Below are positions 34,101 through 48,298 of a DNA stretch of 64,000 bases, in pieces (the stretch's first letter is position 1; every line of letters starts with the position of its first letter). The translations under genes and the position numbers were made by a program. Source of the stretch: Porpolomopsis calyptriformis (taxonomy: Eukaryota; Basidiomycota; Agaricomycetes; Agaricales; Hygrophoraceae); contig OX621166.1 of NCBI GenBank assembly GCA_951640195.1, positions 620,001 through 684,000 on the forward strand, in the 5' to 3' direction. A model generated the notes under the pieces. That model saw nothing but the letters and a program-made list of their open reading frames with translations, was not told where the DNA came from and ran no database searches.

Positions 34101-34156
34101 TGTGTAGTGGGAGAGACTGAGGGTTCTGGCTCGGTTGCGGTTGCGGTGGTTGCCAT
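31156..34156 (-). CDS. Rho-family GEF with DH, BAR and SH3-like domains (Tuba/DNMBP type)
   Basis: Model: complement(join(31156..33252,33318..33583,33640..34156)), 959 aa. Order: Ser/Pro-rich N-terminus (~1-140); DH domain (HALLELLSSERAYASDLAFIRD, IIFSNVPELALFSDIFTERLEEALG, YITRHPSAVAHLN, LPSLLIKPVQRLLKYPLLL); BAR domain (EKMEEVARGVNEGRRR, LKAADGFVNVLAKASIEWV, RLQTQFWADVRDRWSDLW, VEKTVARLNIVYMPKK); Ser/Pro/Arg-rich linker; C-terminal SH3-like domain (FFQLNVGEVFQVLKEAGHP, LLLVRDRLGHVGWALASFLIP). KPVQRLLKYPLLL is the hallmark DH helix. The protein probably activates Cdc42 or Rho at curved membranes and so links membrane shape to polarity. The first intron was placed to rejoin IPLALG with QRAPFH. 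The ATG at 34156 is used because the upstream in-frame codon is GTG. Confidence 0.87.
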
Positions 34157-34586
34157 ATATATCGGGCGAGATTGAAGTTGGGGGTTAAGGTTAAGTAGTT
34201 TAAAGGGATATCGAGCGATATCTGCCACGGAGAAAACTCTCGAAGGGTAACCAAGGACAGATGGCGTTCAGAGCGGTGAGAAGAAATTCGGACGGCCACC
34301 TGGCAGACTGGCAGACTGGCGGGTTGGCCGAATGATGTGCAAATGAAAAAAGAGAGTGGTTCTCGCTCCACGTGTGAGCGGCGAGGATGGGGACGAGGCT
34401 GATAGAGAAAGAAGGAAAGGAGTGGATGAGGTGGGGGTGGGGAGGGGGAGGGCAGAGGAGCGGTGACATCGACATCGTGTTCGACGCTCAGATAGTCATG
34501 TGCAGTCACTCAGATGAGACGGGATGTCCCCCTCGACCATGTGTTTATCATTCAATCCCGTTCGTAACCAATAATTTACATCACAA
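34157..34586. other. Intergenic, Rho GEF promoter and PMR1 3' end
   Basis: Overlapping frames in all phases here are low-complexity. CACGTG is present at 34369-34374, about 215 bp upstream of the Rho GEF start. A G-rich stretch lies around 34428-34455. No gene is seen. Confidence 0.4.
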
Positions 34587-38472
<3,886 letters not shown>

Positions 38473-38694
38473 GTCTATCTATGGATTTTTGAACGTCCAA
38501 GCCAGCGGTAAAGGTGTTCCAGCTGAGAACGATTGCGAGATCAAGTGGCCATCGCCACGTCAAAAAATTGAAACGGGTTGTTTGGCTGAACCGTTTGATC
38601 CAAATAAGAAACAAAATTAAAACATACAAGCGAGCAGCGGTAGGTATCGATACAAACGTCCGTACAACGAGAACGAGGTAACATATTTAGGTCA

Positions 38695-39345
38695 TTAGAG
38701 GGCAAGTGGGTTTACGGGCTCTCCGTACGAGTCCCATTGGAGCTTTGGAAGCTGGGGAGGCGTATTTTTAGAATCATCATTCCAACCCGTTACTTTCGCA
38801 AGCTGGTGGCGGGATCGAAGAGTTGGGCGATCGGGGTTGTATGGCGACGGCGGAACCGGGAATATGTCGAGACAACGGTCATAATGAGACACTGGTGTGA
38901 GTGGCAGCTTGGTCGAGTCCCGGACGAGTCTGAGGGACTGGCCGAGATATCTGGGTCTTCGAGGTCGGGTTGGTGTGGTGTACGGCGAATAAGAACGCTA
39001 TTTCTCAATTTAGATGGGGTATGTCAGCAGGGGAAGAAGACCAGACCTTCTCGATCCTTCTGAACAAGGAAACATTCCCCGACTTCTTCCTTGGTAAACC
39101 CGGCCTCGGTTTCAGACGATGCAAGGTGCGCTTGCTCGGAGATATTTGGGAATCCGCACTTGGGAGGAAGTACGGATTGGATGGGGAGATGTCACCGAAA
39201 GCTGAGATGGTATATTCGTTACCCTCGTCGTCAGATTGTAATCTGGTTGGTGTCTTGCCCTCCAGTGGCATTTCAGTGAGCTATATCGCACGTTCAGAAC
39301 CAACGTCGGGGAGAGAGATAACGCACTTACAGCGCTCACGGCCAT
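38695..39345 (-). CDS. Hypothetical 183-aa basic protein
   Basis: Model: complement(join(38695..38997,39047..39280,39331..39345)), 183 aa; the first exon codes only MAVSA. Splicing from AAG|GTCTGG to AATAG joins two open stretches in one frame without a stop, which supports the model. The sequence is Pro/Ser/Arg-rich (RLKPRPGLPRKKSGNVSLF, SPYTTPTRPRRPRYLG) and ends LQWDSYGEPVNPLAL. There are no known domains or membrane segments. Its start lies 122 bp from the divergent plus-strand gene at 39468, with a CACGTG at 39434-39439 between them. Probably a fungal lineage-specific protein. Confidence 0.6.
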
Positions 39346-39467
39346 GATAGGCGAGAAGAAAGCGTTGGCTGATGACCGTCCAGGTGCAGCTAGATCATCT
39401 AGTCAAAGTCACGTTCGGGTGTGTTCAATATACCACGTGATGTGGCATTTACCTGCTTTTGGATACC

Positions 39468-40119
39468 ATGACTGGACGAGTCGGGCTGCCGGCGACGTTC
39501 ACCAGCCTTTTTCGTTTATTTTTGAGAGCAACCTCAGCCTCCGTTCTCCATCATACGGTTGCCAAGCGTAGCCTTTGCCAGCTCTGGAGACCATCATTCG
39601 AAGAAGCAGCTCGAGCCATCCGGCAATGTCAGAATGGTGTAAAGGATGTAGAGGAGCGGGATAGGCTTGCGCGGTGGCTTGGCAGTTGGGAGCGCCGAAG
39701 TGAGTCAACGCGCTTTTCTCCATGTGTCCAGAGCAAGAATCCATTTGGTAGTGGATAACACCTTGTCACTGTTGTACAACTCAGCCAAGTCTCGCGGTCT
39801 TCCTCACAATCTTACTCGCAACCTGTCACTCCTTTTTTACCGGAACGTCGAATGGTGGGAAAAGCGGCACTTTTCGCCAACTCAATATTGGAATCCCCAG
39901 CTGCCTCCATCTTCTTCGGTTTATCACCCTCCAAGATCGGAAATAGACACATTAAGAAAGCGAAACAGAGAAGAAAGATCACGGCGCTGGAAGGAATTCG
40001 ATGATAACGCGTGGGGTGCCCTTGGACAGGTCGTGAGAATAGCCGAAGCCAGAGATCAAATTTGCTTGGGTACCATTGTCCCTCCTAAGAAACGACGGAT
40101 TCAGCGACGACGACGGTAA
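39468..40119 (+). CDS. Probable mitochondrial small basic protein (DUF1763/LYR-like, tentative)
   Basis: Model: join(39468..39699,39752..40119), 199 aa. The first ~40 residues are Arg/Ser/Leu-rich with no acidic residue (FRLFLRATSASVLHH), a typical mitochondrial presequence. A helical region follows with CQLWRPSFEEAARAIR, then NTLSLLYNSAKSRGLPHNL, LLFYRNVEWWEKRHF, and a very basic end (PKKRRIQRRRR). The R..I.NTL..L...A...G..H pattern resembles fungal DUF1763 proteins, small LYR-like mitochondrial factors, but this link is from memory and weak. It is divergent from the gene at 39345. No catalytic motif is visible. Confidence 0.6.
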
Positions 40120-40285
40120 ATCACATCAACACCCCGTACGTGCCAGTCCTCTCTTCAGCCTTTAATTGTGTGTTCACATTCATAACTCCAAATCCAAGAC
40201 ACTGTCTTTAAATCACGTGACTTTCATTTTTGTCAAACCGCCACAATTACAATTGTAATTGTTCACGAGCTTTGGCTTCGCGGCG

Positions 40286-40295
40286 TATATATAAG
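40286..40295 (+). promoter_or_regulatory. TATA box (TATATATAAG), with upstream TCACGTGA
   Basis: A TATA element 65 bp before the ATG at 40360, in a normal position. A TCACGTGA palindrome lies at 40213-40220, further upstream in the same promoter. Confidence 0.55.
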
Positions 40296-40359
40296 CGCTC
40301 TCCCTCTCTATTCTAGACCTCCAACTTCCCCCCGCCCCTATCTTTTTTCCCTCCATATC

Positions 40360-41209
40360 ATGTCCTCACCACTCCTGTCTGACGCCGGGCGCGCGTCTGA
40401 AACGCACTCCACTAAATCGAGTCAGATCCACCAAGATAACTCTTGGCACTCGCCACTGCTCCCACTCCACGATGTCAGTCCCTCACACCTTACCACTCGT
40501 ATTTTCTCGTCCTAACAGCACATAGATGGGTGACATTCTCCAGGTCGAACTCGGCCCTCCATTCTTGGCTGACGATTTCCAATCTGGGTTCCACTCCAGA
40601 TCGTCCTCTCCCATCTTTTCTGATCAGGAGCGCACCTCTCAGCATGCTACCTCCTCTGCCGCATGTTCTCTCAAATCCCACTCCACCACATCCCAAAGCG
40701 ACTTGGTCGAATCTGATCAAGGTTATGAGACCGATACTGAGGCCCAACACATCTTCATCTACCCCGGCCACCGCTTATATAAACACTCCTCCTCTTCCGA
40801 TATCTTCGACCTCTCTTCTTCAGATGACCCCGATACATCTTCCGACTTCGCCGACGAGAAGCCACCCGCCATGATCGGTGGCCAAAAGCCGACTGCTCGG
40901 ATGGGCGATGTCGTCTTGGACGTGTTTGTCGAGGAGCTCCGACGGATGATTCCGTCTGGTGACAATTTCGAATTTGATGTCACATTTCTTGAAAAGATGG
41001 ATTCCAGGCTGCTTCTAACACCTATGGACGTCTTTGATGAACTTTGTTGGACGGAGATCTCGCAGTCACTGTATTCACCCCCCAGTTCGGAGTCTATACC
41101 GGATCTACCCTTCGAGTTCCCTGAAGAGAGCGTTGACTTGGTAGAAGAGTGGTATAAGGTCTGCTCTACAATCATTGGGCTATCCCCCTTTGCTCATTCC
41201 GCCACTTGA
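40360..41209 (+). CDS. Hypothetical acidic Ser-rich protein, 265 aa
   Basis: Model: join(40360..40473,40526..41209). A first exon starting MSSPLLSDAGRAS joins in frame across a 52-nt intron to the long frame beginning MGDILQVELGPP. If the first exon were absent, translation could begin at that Met. The N-terminal half is Ser-rich with acidic patches (SSSSDIFDLSSSDDPDTSSD) and the C-terminal third is more ordered (DVFVEELRRMIPSGDNFEFD, DELCWTEISQSLY, VDLVEEWYKVCSTIIGL). No family is recognised. The TATA box and spacing support expression. Confidence 0.6.
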
Positions 41210-41606
41210 CGTCAACAGAATACGCCACAAATTGTTCATCGAACAAAAGTTTCGGCACGTCGGACTGCGAGTTTACCAAGATATGTATATTTGGATGCCC
41301 GCCGGTATAGTCCATATCATTAGCACAGTTACTCGCACGTTTTTGTCCGAACCATAACACGGACCCGCAGCTCAAGTATTATATACCTAGATACTTCTGG
41401 TGTAACCCCACCCAATTTCTTGACTTCCTGTAAACCCTGCTTTAGCTTTACAACATTGAGTGGGGTGTTCGCCACCGCGATTTAGAATACTCACCTTGCG
41501 TGCCCCATAAACCGTAACAGCCGCATGGTTCTAGAGGAGAGTTGATGGGTCGATGGGGTTTCTGGAGGCAGCTGTCTCGGTAGGTCCAATTAGATACCCG
41601 TCGGCT
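41210..41606. other. Convergent 3' region
   Basis: Between the stops of the plus-strand gene at 41209 and EFG1 at 41607. Frames of 60-67 codons on both strands mirror each other and are not supported. Confidence 0.4.
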
Positions 41607-42523
41607 TCACTCGTCTGCGCCACTGCTCTCGTCCGCACTTTCGTCGTCTTCCCCAAAGAAGGGGTCTGATTCCAAAGCTTCAACGCCCTTGGGGATATGG
41701 TCCGCCACCTTCGCTGGCTTGCTTTCATGCTCAAAATGAGGAGTTCGTGCTCCTTTGCCAGCCATCTTATGCATCGTTTCCCGCTCTGGTTCTGCAGAGA
41801 GCTCGCCCGTTTTCATCCGCTCTCGAATCCAGTCCCTCACTTCTTCACTCCCTGCGTCTGGTTGAGTTTGGGCAGCTTTACCCTCTTCGTTCCGGCCCTC
41901 TGGAGGAAATAGAGAAACATATTTCTTCGTCTTGGGATAGTGCTGGAACGTAGGTTGGAGATGACATCTGATCAGCACAATTTTTCCTTACAAGGATGTA
42001 GTTGAGATCCACTCTCAACTCAAACAGAGTGTTTTCAAGCTCTGGATTCGCCTTCCCTAAAGACAGTTGCTTCGCTGCTTGGTGTATTTTACGAGTGACC
42101 TTCTGTCTTTCTAGAATGCTCGTTTGAGTAACACCCCGCTGATCAAAATGTAACCCTCACCAAAGAATTTTACTTTGCGATACCGAATCGCTAAAGAGCG
42201 TTCCTTTCTCGCTAGTTCGCTGCGGGCAAGATCTGCTTGCAGAGCTTTTAGCCTTCGCTCTGTCTCGACTCTGACATCAGGAGCTATTTCCTACAAGAAT
42301 GGTAAAAGGGATCATGAGTAAATTGGACAATAAAAGAAGAAGATCTCACCTTTGCAAGGAGCCTTTCCGCCTGCCTCAATGCTGACTTCAATTTCTGGAC
42401 ACCAGGTAGCGCATCTGGGTCAGACCGATACCGTTTCGGCTTCACCTTAAATTGAGCACGGGTTGTCTGTGGGTCCTCCCCCTCTTGGTGCGGATGGGCT
42501 TTCGACGATAGCCGTCTACCCAT
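41607..42523 (-). CDS. EFG1: rRNA-processing protein EFG1
   Basis: Model: complement(join(41607..41942,41992..42110,42161..42290,42350..42523)), 252 aa; introns 49-59 nt. Family features: LPGVQKLKSALRQAERLLAK, DVRVETERRLKALQADL, IRYRKVKFFERQKVTRKI, LRVDLNYILHYPKTKKYVSLFPP, then a charged acidic tail (EDDESADESSGADE). EFG1 acts in the nucleolus in early 18S rRNA maturation and small-subunit assembly. It is divergent from ELP1 with only 69 bp between start codons and a CACGTG in the gap. The order of motifs and length match the family, so the call is firm. Confidence 0.9.
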
Positions 42524-42557
42524 CGAGAGCCTGACCGGAGCGGGAAAGATTTTCAAT

Positions 42558-42563
42558 CACGTG
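42558..42563. promoter_or_regulatory. CACGTG palindrome in the EFG1/ELP1 divergent promoter
   Basis: It lies in the 69-bp space between the EFG1 ATG (42523, minus) and the ELP1 ATG (42593, plus). A bHLH-type factor site shared by both genes is a reasonable inference. Confidence 0.5.
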
Positions 42564-42592
42564 GTCGTCGCTGTACTGATCGCTCTTCCAAC

Positions 42593-45500
42593 ATGCGGAA
42601 CCTGTCATTGTGCGCCAAGGCATCTGTTTCCATCCCAAACGCCCACATATCCGCGACTGCGGTCGATCTCGACCGTGGTGCCTTATACGTGGCATCCGCA
42701 CAATGCAACCCGGACAATGTGGGTGTTGCACTCGAGATATACAGGGTCGGAATGAATGACGGCGGAGATGTGAGTCGTATGTACTTTTCATGATGTCCTC
42801 GTCCATAAACTTATTTGGCAAACTCAGAGATTTGTATAACCATGTCTTCCACAATTCATATGAAGTTCTTAGCCGTCAGTGTTAGCCACATTCACGGCTG
42901 TTGCGCCCATCGTCGAGAACGACTCCGGTTCGCATATCGTATCCTTTAAAGTTATAGCAGAGACTAGTATGCTCTCCGCAATATTGCGCTGCGGTGATAT
43001 CACTATGATTTCCCTCGATGACGACGAATCCACGGTGAGTGAAGTTGCGGAATGAGTTGACTCCAATTCCGAAACCACCAATATAGGTTGAGGTCGAGGG
43101 CACCGTTGAGTCTGGCATTTTGGCGGCATCGTGGAGTCCCGATGATTCATTGCTTGTTCTTACCACAGGCACGAGCCCCTCTACTTGTGCATGAACATTG
43201 ACTGACCGATCTGTAAGGCGAAAACAAGCTCATTCTGATGACCTCCACTCTCGATGTCCTTTCAGAGATTCCGATACACGGAGAAGAGTTTGGCGAAGGC
43301 ACGTCGATCACTTCATCTTGTATTCCACGTGGCTCACTCGGAACTACCAAAAGATGCTCCGATCAACGTTGGATGGGGATCAAAACAGACACAATTCCAT
43401 GGGTCTCTTGGAAAGGCTGCAGCTCAAGCACCCTCTATTACCTCCGTCGGATGCAGTCCAGATGACGATATTTTTCCCCGCGTTAGTTGGCGAGGCGACG
43501 GGGCATTTTTTGTTGTATCGTCCCTATCCCCCCGCGACACGTGTGGCGCCTTTCGCCGTATCTTGCGTGTTTACAACCGCCAAGCTGTCCTGCAGTCGAC
43601 GTCAGAATCCGTCGCTGGCCAGGAGCATCCACTGGCGTGGAGGCCGTCAGGAAACTTGATAGCGAGCACGCAAAGGTTTGGGTTTGATGGTGGTGGCGCC
43701 GGCAGAGAGGGCCGCCATGATGTCATATTTTTCGAACGGAACGGGCTCCGACATGGTGAGTTTGGGTTGCGGCCCAGCGAACTCGGGATACAGACCCAGC
43801 CAGCAAGTGAAACTGGTGTAGAAAGGAAGCATCGGTGGGGCTACAGAGTACGCGAGTTAAATTGGAGCTGCGATTCAAGTGTCCTCGGCGTATGGATTGA
43901 ACGGGATACGGGTGATGTCGGTTCGTCGTCTTCATCCCCCGTAATTTGTGTAATTTCGACAGTTGATGGTCCTCTTGGAAAGTGCAATTGTGGACTACCG
44001 GAAACTATCATTGGTGAGCGGCATCCAAGTTGTTATTTTTTTTAGGTTGCTTATACTTTACGCAGGTATCTGAAGCAAGAAATAGCAGCTCCGACTTCAT
44101 CGACTGGATCAAATCGATTCACATCCGTCCAGTGGCATCCGGAAGCGGCCCTCACCATGATTCTCACGACGTCGTGTAGGTCCCACATTCACAAGTGGTA
44201 AAGATGACAACTTATGTGATGCAGCCGAGGTTATCCAAAGAACATATACTTGGGAAATTTATTCGTCTCCTACAAAACCACCCATGGACACCGCCTCAGT
44301 TGCTGTGATCGATGGATGTAAGCGACCATTCGTATACTTCTCTTTTACTCGCTAAATAACCCCTCAAGTAAGCATTTATTTGACGCCTTTTCGTACCCAA
44401 AATATTCCGCCACCTATGTCTTCATATCAGCTTCATCTACCTGCAGCCTCAAACTCTCCCTCAACGAACTCAATCGAATCTTTGCGCACTCCCATTCACG
44501 TGTCATTTTCTTTTGTTGAGGATGTCCTTGCCGTTCTTTGGGAGACAGGTCGCGTGGAGCTATGGAACCTTCAAACACGTCTGGAATCGGGACGGAGAAA
44601 GGCGATGGATCCCAGCAAGATTTGGGAAGGAGTCATTGGTGAGGAGTGTAGGCAGGTCGAGCTGCGGTCAACGGGGGTTCTGGACAAGGATCGACCTACT
44701 GTGCGAATCATAGTGTTGGGGTCTGCACCTGCACCTGATCAGTGTGACATTTTAATGCTCGCCGAAGTTGAAGATGGCGAGCTGGCGCGGAATTCATCGA
44801 TTCGAATGCCTAGGCATAGCGGTCGACTTGTGAAGTCGGACAATATCACCGTCTGGCAGGCATCTGATGGAGAGCTATTCGAAAGTACGTCCACGCTTTG
44901 TTGACCTATGACCACTTATTCATCTCTGAACTACGTGCGTCAGTCGATTCACACATCTCCGCAGCGTCTTCCCTGGTCCGATTTCCCGAATTCTGCTCGG
45001 AATCCAATCGTGTTTCGATAAGTGCCCTCGACCCGGACAAAGAACATCGAACCCTTGACATCGGCTTGGCTGCGTCCGGAAAGTTGCATATTCTCGGCGT
45101 GTCGTCACAGGTTTTAGAGTCGCATGTGACGTCGTTCACCGTTACCTCCAGTTTTGTGATCTTCACCACCAATTCGCACGAAGCCACTTTCGCCCCCCTG
45201 GTTGATTTGGCCGCCGCGGTTTCCTCTCCAGATAGCAGAGATATTAAGAATGTCGCATCTGGGTGGGAAAAGCGACGAGTGGAGAGAGGATCGAGGATTG
45301 TCACAGCCGTACCGAGCACGATGAGTTTGGTTCTGCAGATGCCCAGAGGTAATCTTGAAACCATTAACCCACGCCCGTTAGTTATGGAGGCGGTCAGACA
45401 AAATCTGGATATGTGGGTGACTCAATTTTCCCCCAAGTTCCTTTCTTTACTCCTTATCAAACATCTAGGGGGAGCTATCGCAACGCATTTCTCGCATGCC

Positions 45501-47734
45501 GCAAGCACCGCATTGACCTCAGCGTTCTTGTTGAACACAACAAAACTGTCTTCTTCGAAAGATTGGCTTCATTTGTGGAGCAGGTGGATGATGTTGATCA
45601 CATCAATCTCTTTTTAACAAGTGTGGGGTGCGTAGATTTTCTATTTTTAAAAATCGGGCTGACCTAACCTACATCAGGCGTGGTTCGCAACCAGCTCAAG
45701 TGACCGCCCAACTTTGTGATGCGATACGGGTCGAGCTAGAGAGCCGAAATTTGGAAAGATATGTTAACTCAATCTTGACAGCTTATGTCGTTAAATCACC
45801 CCCTGATTATGAATCTGGACTCGCACTTTTATTGGGTCTGCGCGGTAAGTCTTCCAGGTGTACCTCAGATCCGGTTTCTAAAAAAGGTCTTGCATGCAGA
45901 GAGGAATCCACGCTTGGTTGAGGACGCCGTAAAATATATGATCTTTCTCGTTGACGCAGACAAACTCTTCGACACCGCTCTCGGGATGTACGATTTCGCG
46001 CTCGTTCTCATGGTGGCACAACATGCACAGAAGGCCAGTTGTATTTCTGTCGTATTTCCATCCTACGCTGATATCACATAGGACCCCAGAGAATACCTGC
46101 CATTCTTAAGGGAACTGAAGGCCTTGGACAAGAATTATCAGAAATTTAGGATCGATGATCATCTGGGGCGCCGTGAGATGGCTCTCCGAAACCTCAGTCT
46201 AGCAGGTATAGATCAGACCCAATATCAAGTGATTTCCTACTTACCTTGCGATCAGGAGCAGATCATTTTGAAGAAGCAATGGAGTATATGGAGCGCCATC
46301 AACTCTATCAGCTCGGGTTAACAATTTGGAAGGGGACCGACAGATACGCTGTAAGGAAGGGATTGTTGCGAACCACAAACTATTGCTAATTCCCGTCATG
46401 TCTATAGACTGTGCTTGATAATTATGGCAACGGGTTGTTCCACCAGCGCTTGTACGAGAAAGCCGCCCTAGGTTTGCTGACTTGCTCGCCGTATTCCCGG
46501 TGCTCATCTCCACCCATAGTATTCATCGAGGCTGAAAAGCCACTGAAAGCTATGGTAGCCCTTGAGAAGGCCTTGCAATGGCAAGAACTATTTGACATGG
46601 CCGCTCGTGAAAGTGTCTCCGAACAGGATATCATAAATATTGGATACCGGATAGCCGGTCAGTCTTCCTGGTATATCTCTGTCTGCTGGTGTCGAGGACA
46701 ATCTTTTAGAACGCTTGTCGTCCAAAAAGCGATATTGGGAAAGTGCTCGTGTACTGCTCGATTATTCGAAAAACGTGCGAGATGCAGTGGTGACACTCGT
46801 GCAGGGCAACAAGTTTTCGGAAGCGAGACGAATCGTGAGGTTTAAACGAGTCTTGTCCCGTTCCGCCTTATAAATCCTTGAACCCTAGATCACTTTACAT
46901 GCGGCTCCGGAACTCCTGGTTGACATTATTCATCCTGGCGTGCTGGAAACTCGTGATCAGCTTGCGGATGACATCAATGAGATGAGAGAGCAGATTAGAA
47001 AGCAACTGCACCGGATCTGCGAACTCCGTGCCAAAAAGACGACCGAACCTGGTATTCAACTTCTTTGGGGTCGTTCGATTCATTTTGACCCATCCCATCG
47101 TGCGAATAGATGCATTTTATGGTATCGAGGACGCGAGTTTACATAACGTTGATGTTATGACGGAAGTTTCTATGCCTGCAACTGCCTTCACGCGATACAC
47201 TGCGGCACCGTCCGCAGCGTCAAGGACGTCAAAGTAAGTAAGCTTGCGGATCAGGCAGTGCTATTATGCAAGTATTGCAGACAAACCTCGCGGTCGAAGC
47301 GGAAGATGGAACGGAAAATCGGATCCGGAAGAAAAGGTACGGTTGATGAAGAGGAGTATCTGTTCAAGTCTGTGACCAAACTTGTCGAGAGGTTCAATAC
47401 GTTGCAAGGTGCGTTCCGTGCGATTAGCGGTGAGAATCATTCCTGATCTTGTCGAGGATCGCTAGGAGAAGTGACGAACATTCTGCCACATCTTTACCAA
47501 CTGACATCTGAGCATCGCCGTGAAGGAGCGTTGTTGCAAGATGATCTTGAGCAACTCGAACTTGAGCTTAGGGACGCCCTGGGAACGATGTGGGCAGAGC
47601 CTGCAGGCGTAGATGGCGGGGCAGACACATGGGCGTCCAGGATGGCGGAAAAGGAGAAGGAGCAACTGGTTGACCCAAGCCTGAGAATGGCGAAACCGGT
47701 GTTGGCAGTGCGTGGATGGGGTGTGGACTGGTAA
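42593..47734 (+). CDS. ELP1: Elongator complex protein 1 (ELP1/IKI3)
   Basis: Model: join(42593..42769,42873..43034,43087..43168,43218..43298,43354..43920,43983..44013,44066..44175,44225..44317,44369..44884,44944..45412,45469..45627,45678..45844,45900..46033,46082..46205,46256..46350,46408..46471,46520..46657,46710..46834,46889..47051,47110..47233,47281..47408,47466..47734), 1325 aa, the usual length. The WD40 half includes ILAASWSPDDSLLVLTTG, FGEDAPINVGWGSKQTQFHG, GDVVQLWTTGNYHWYLKQE and RFTSVQWHPEAAL. The C-terminal TPR half includes YRNAFLACRKHRIDL, DPREYLPFLRELKALD, DHFEEAMEYMERHQLY, KKRYWESARVLLDY and the basic SKRKMERKIGSGRKGTVDEEEYL. It scaffolds Elongator, which modifies tRNA wobble uridines. 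Three introns (43169, 43299, 46034) begin with GC. Confidence 0.94.
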
Positions 47735-48298
47735 CTACTGACTCAACCTCATGACTGACAAGAGTACACTCATTGTACGACATAATCGAGACACGCAGTA
47801 CCCGATCGTCCATATGCACGCTTGATCAGTTTGGGAAGTGAGCTATTGGCTTTCTGTGTGAACTGGCGTTAATTTAAGCAAGGGGGGGGATGCATGGAAT
47901 GATTCAGGCCGGAGATCAGCCTCGGTTGCGAGGACAATGCTTTGCCAACCCCACCCTCCTACGGGTTGCTGGCTCGCGTTTTGTATTTACTATGGCTGTG
48001 CAAGCCTTGGAATAGCACTCGTTACAGTACCTTGGCACCGACGGCAAAGTCCGGCTAAAGGTATGACCTTCGGTCTCGAAACGGGGGCACACCTTTCCTC
48101 CACCTTTCCTCGACCCTCAAAAACGGCTCCATATCTCCCGCCTTTTCCTCCTCTTTCATGAGCATCGGATCTCCCTCCGCATTCCTTCAGTGGGCCATAC
48201 TTTCTTGCATCGCAAGTATTCCTTTCTCTTCCCCCACCCCGTTCTCTCACATCGTCTTCTCCAGTTTCTAACATTTCTCGTCGTTCATCTTTGGAATT
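47735..48298. other. Intergenic, promoter of the 7TM-like gene
   Basis: It holds the 3' region of ELP1 and C/T-rich sequence (48090-48260) that looks like a fungal pyrimidine-rich promoter. Open frames here are short and overlap on both strands. Confidence 0.4.
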
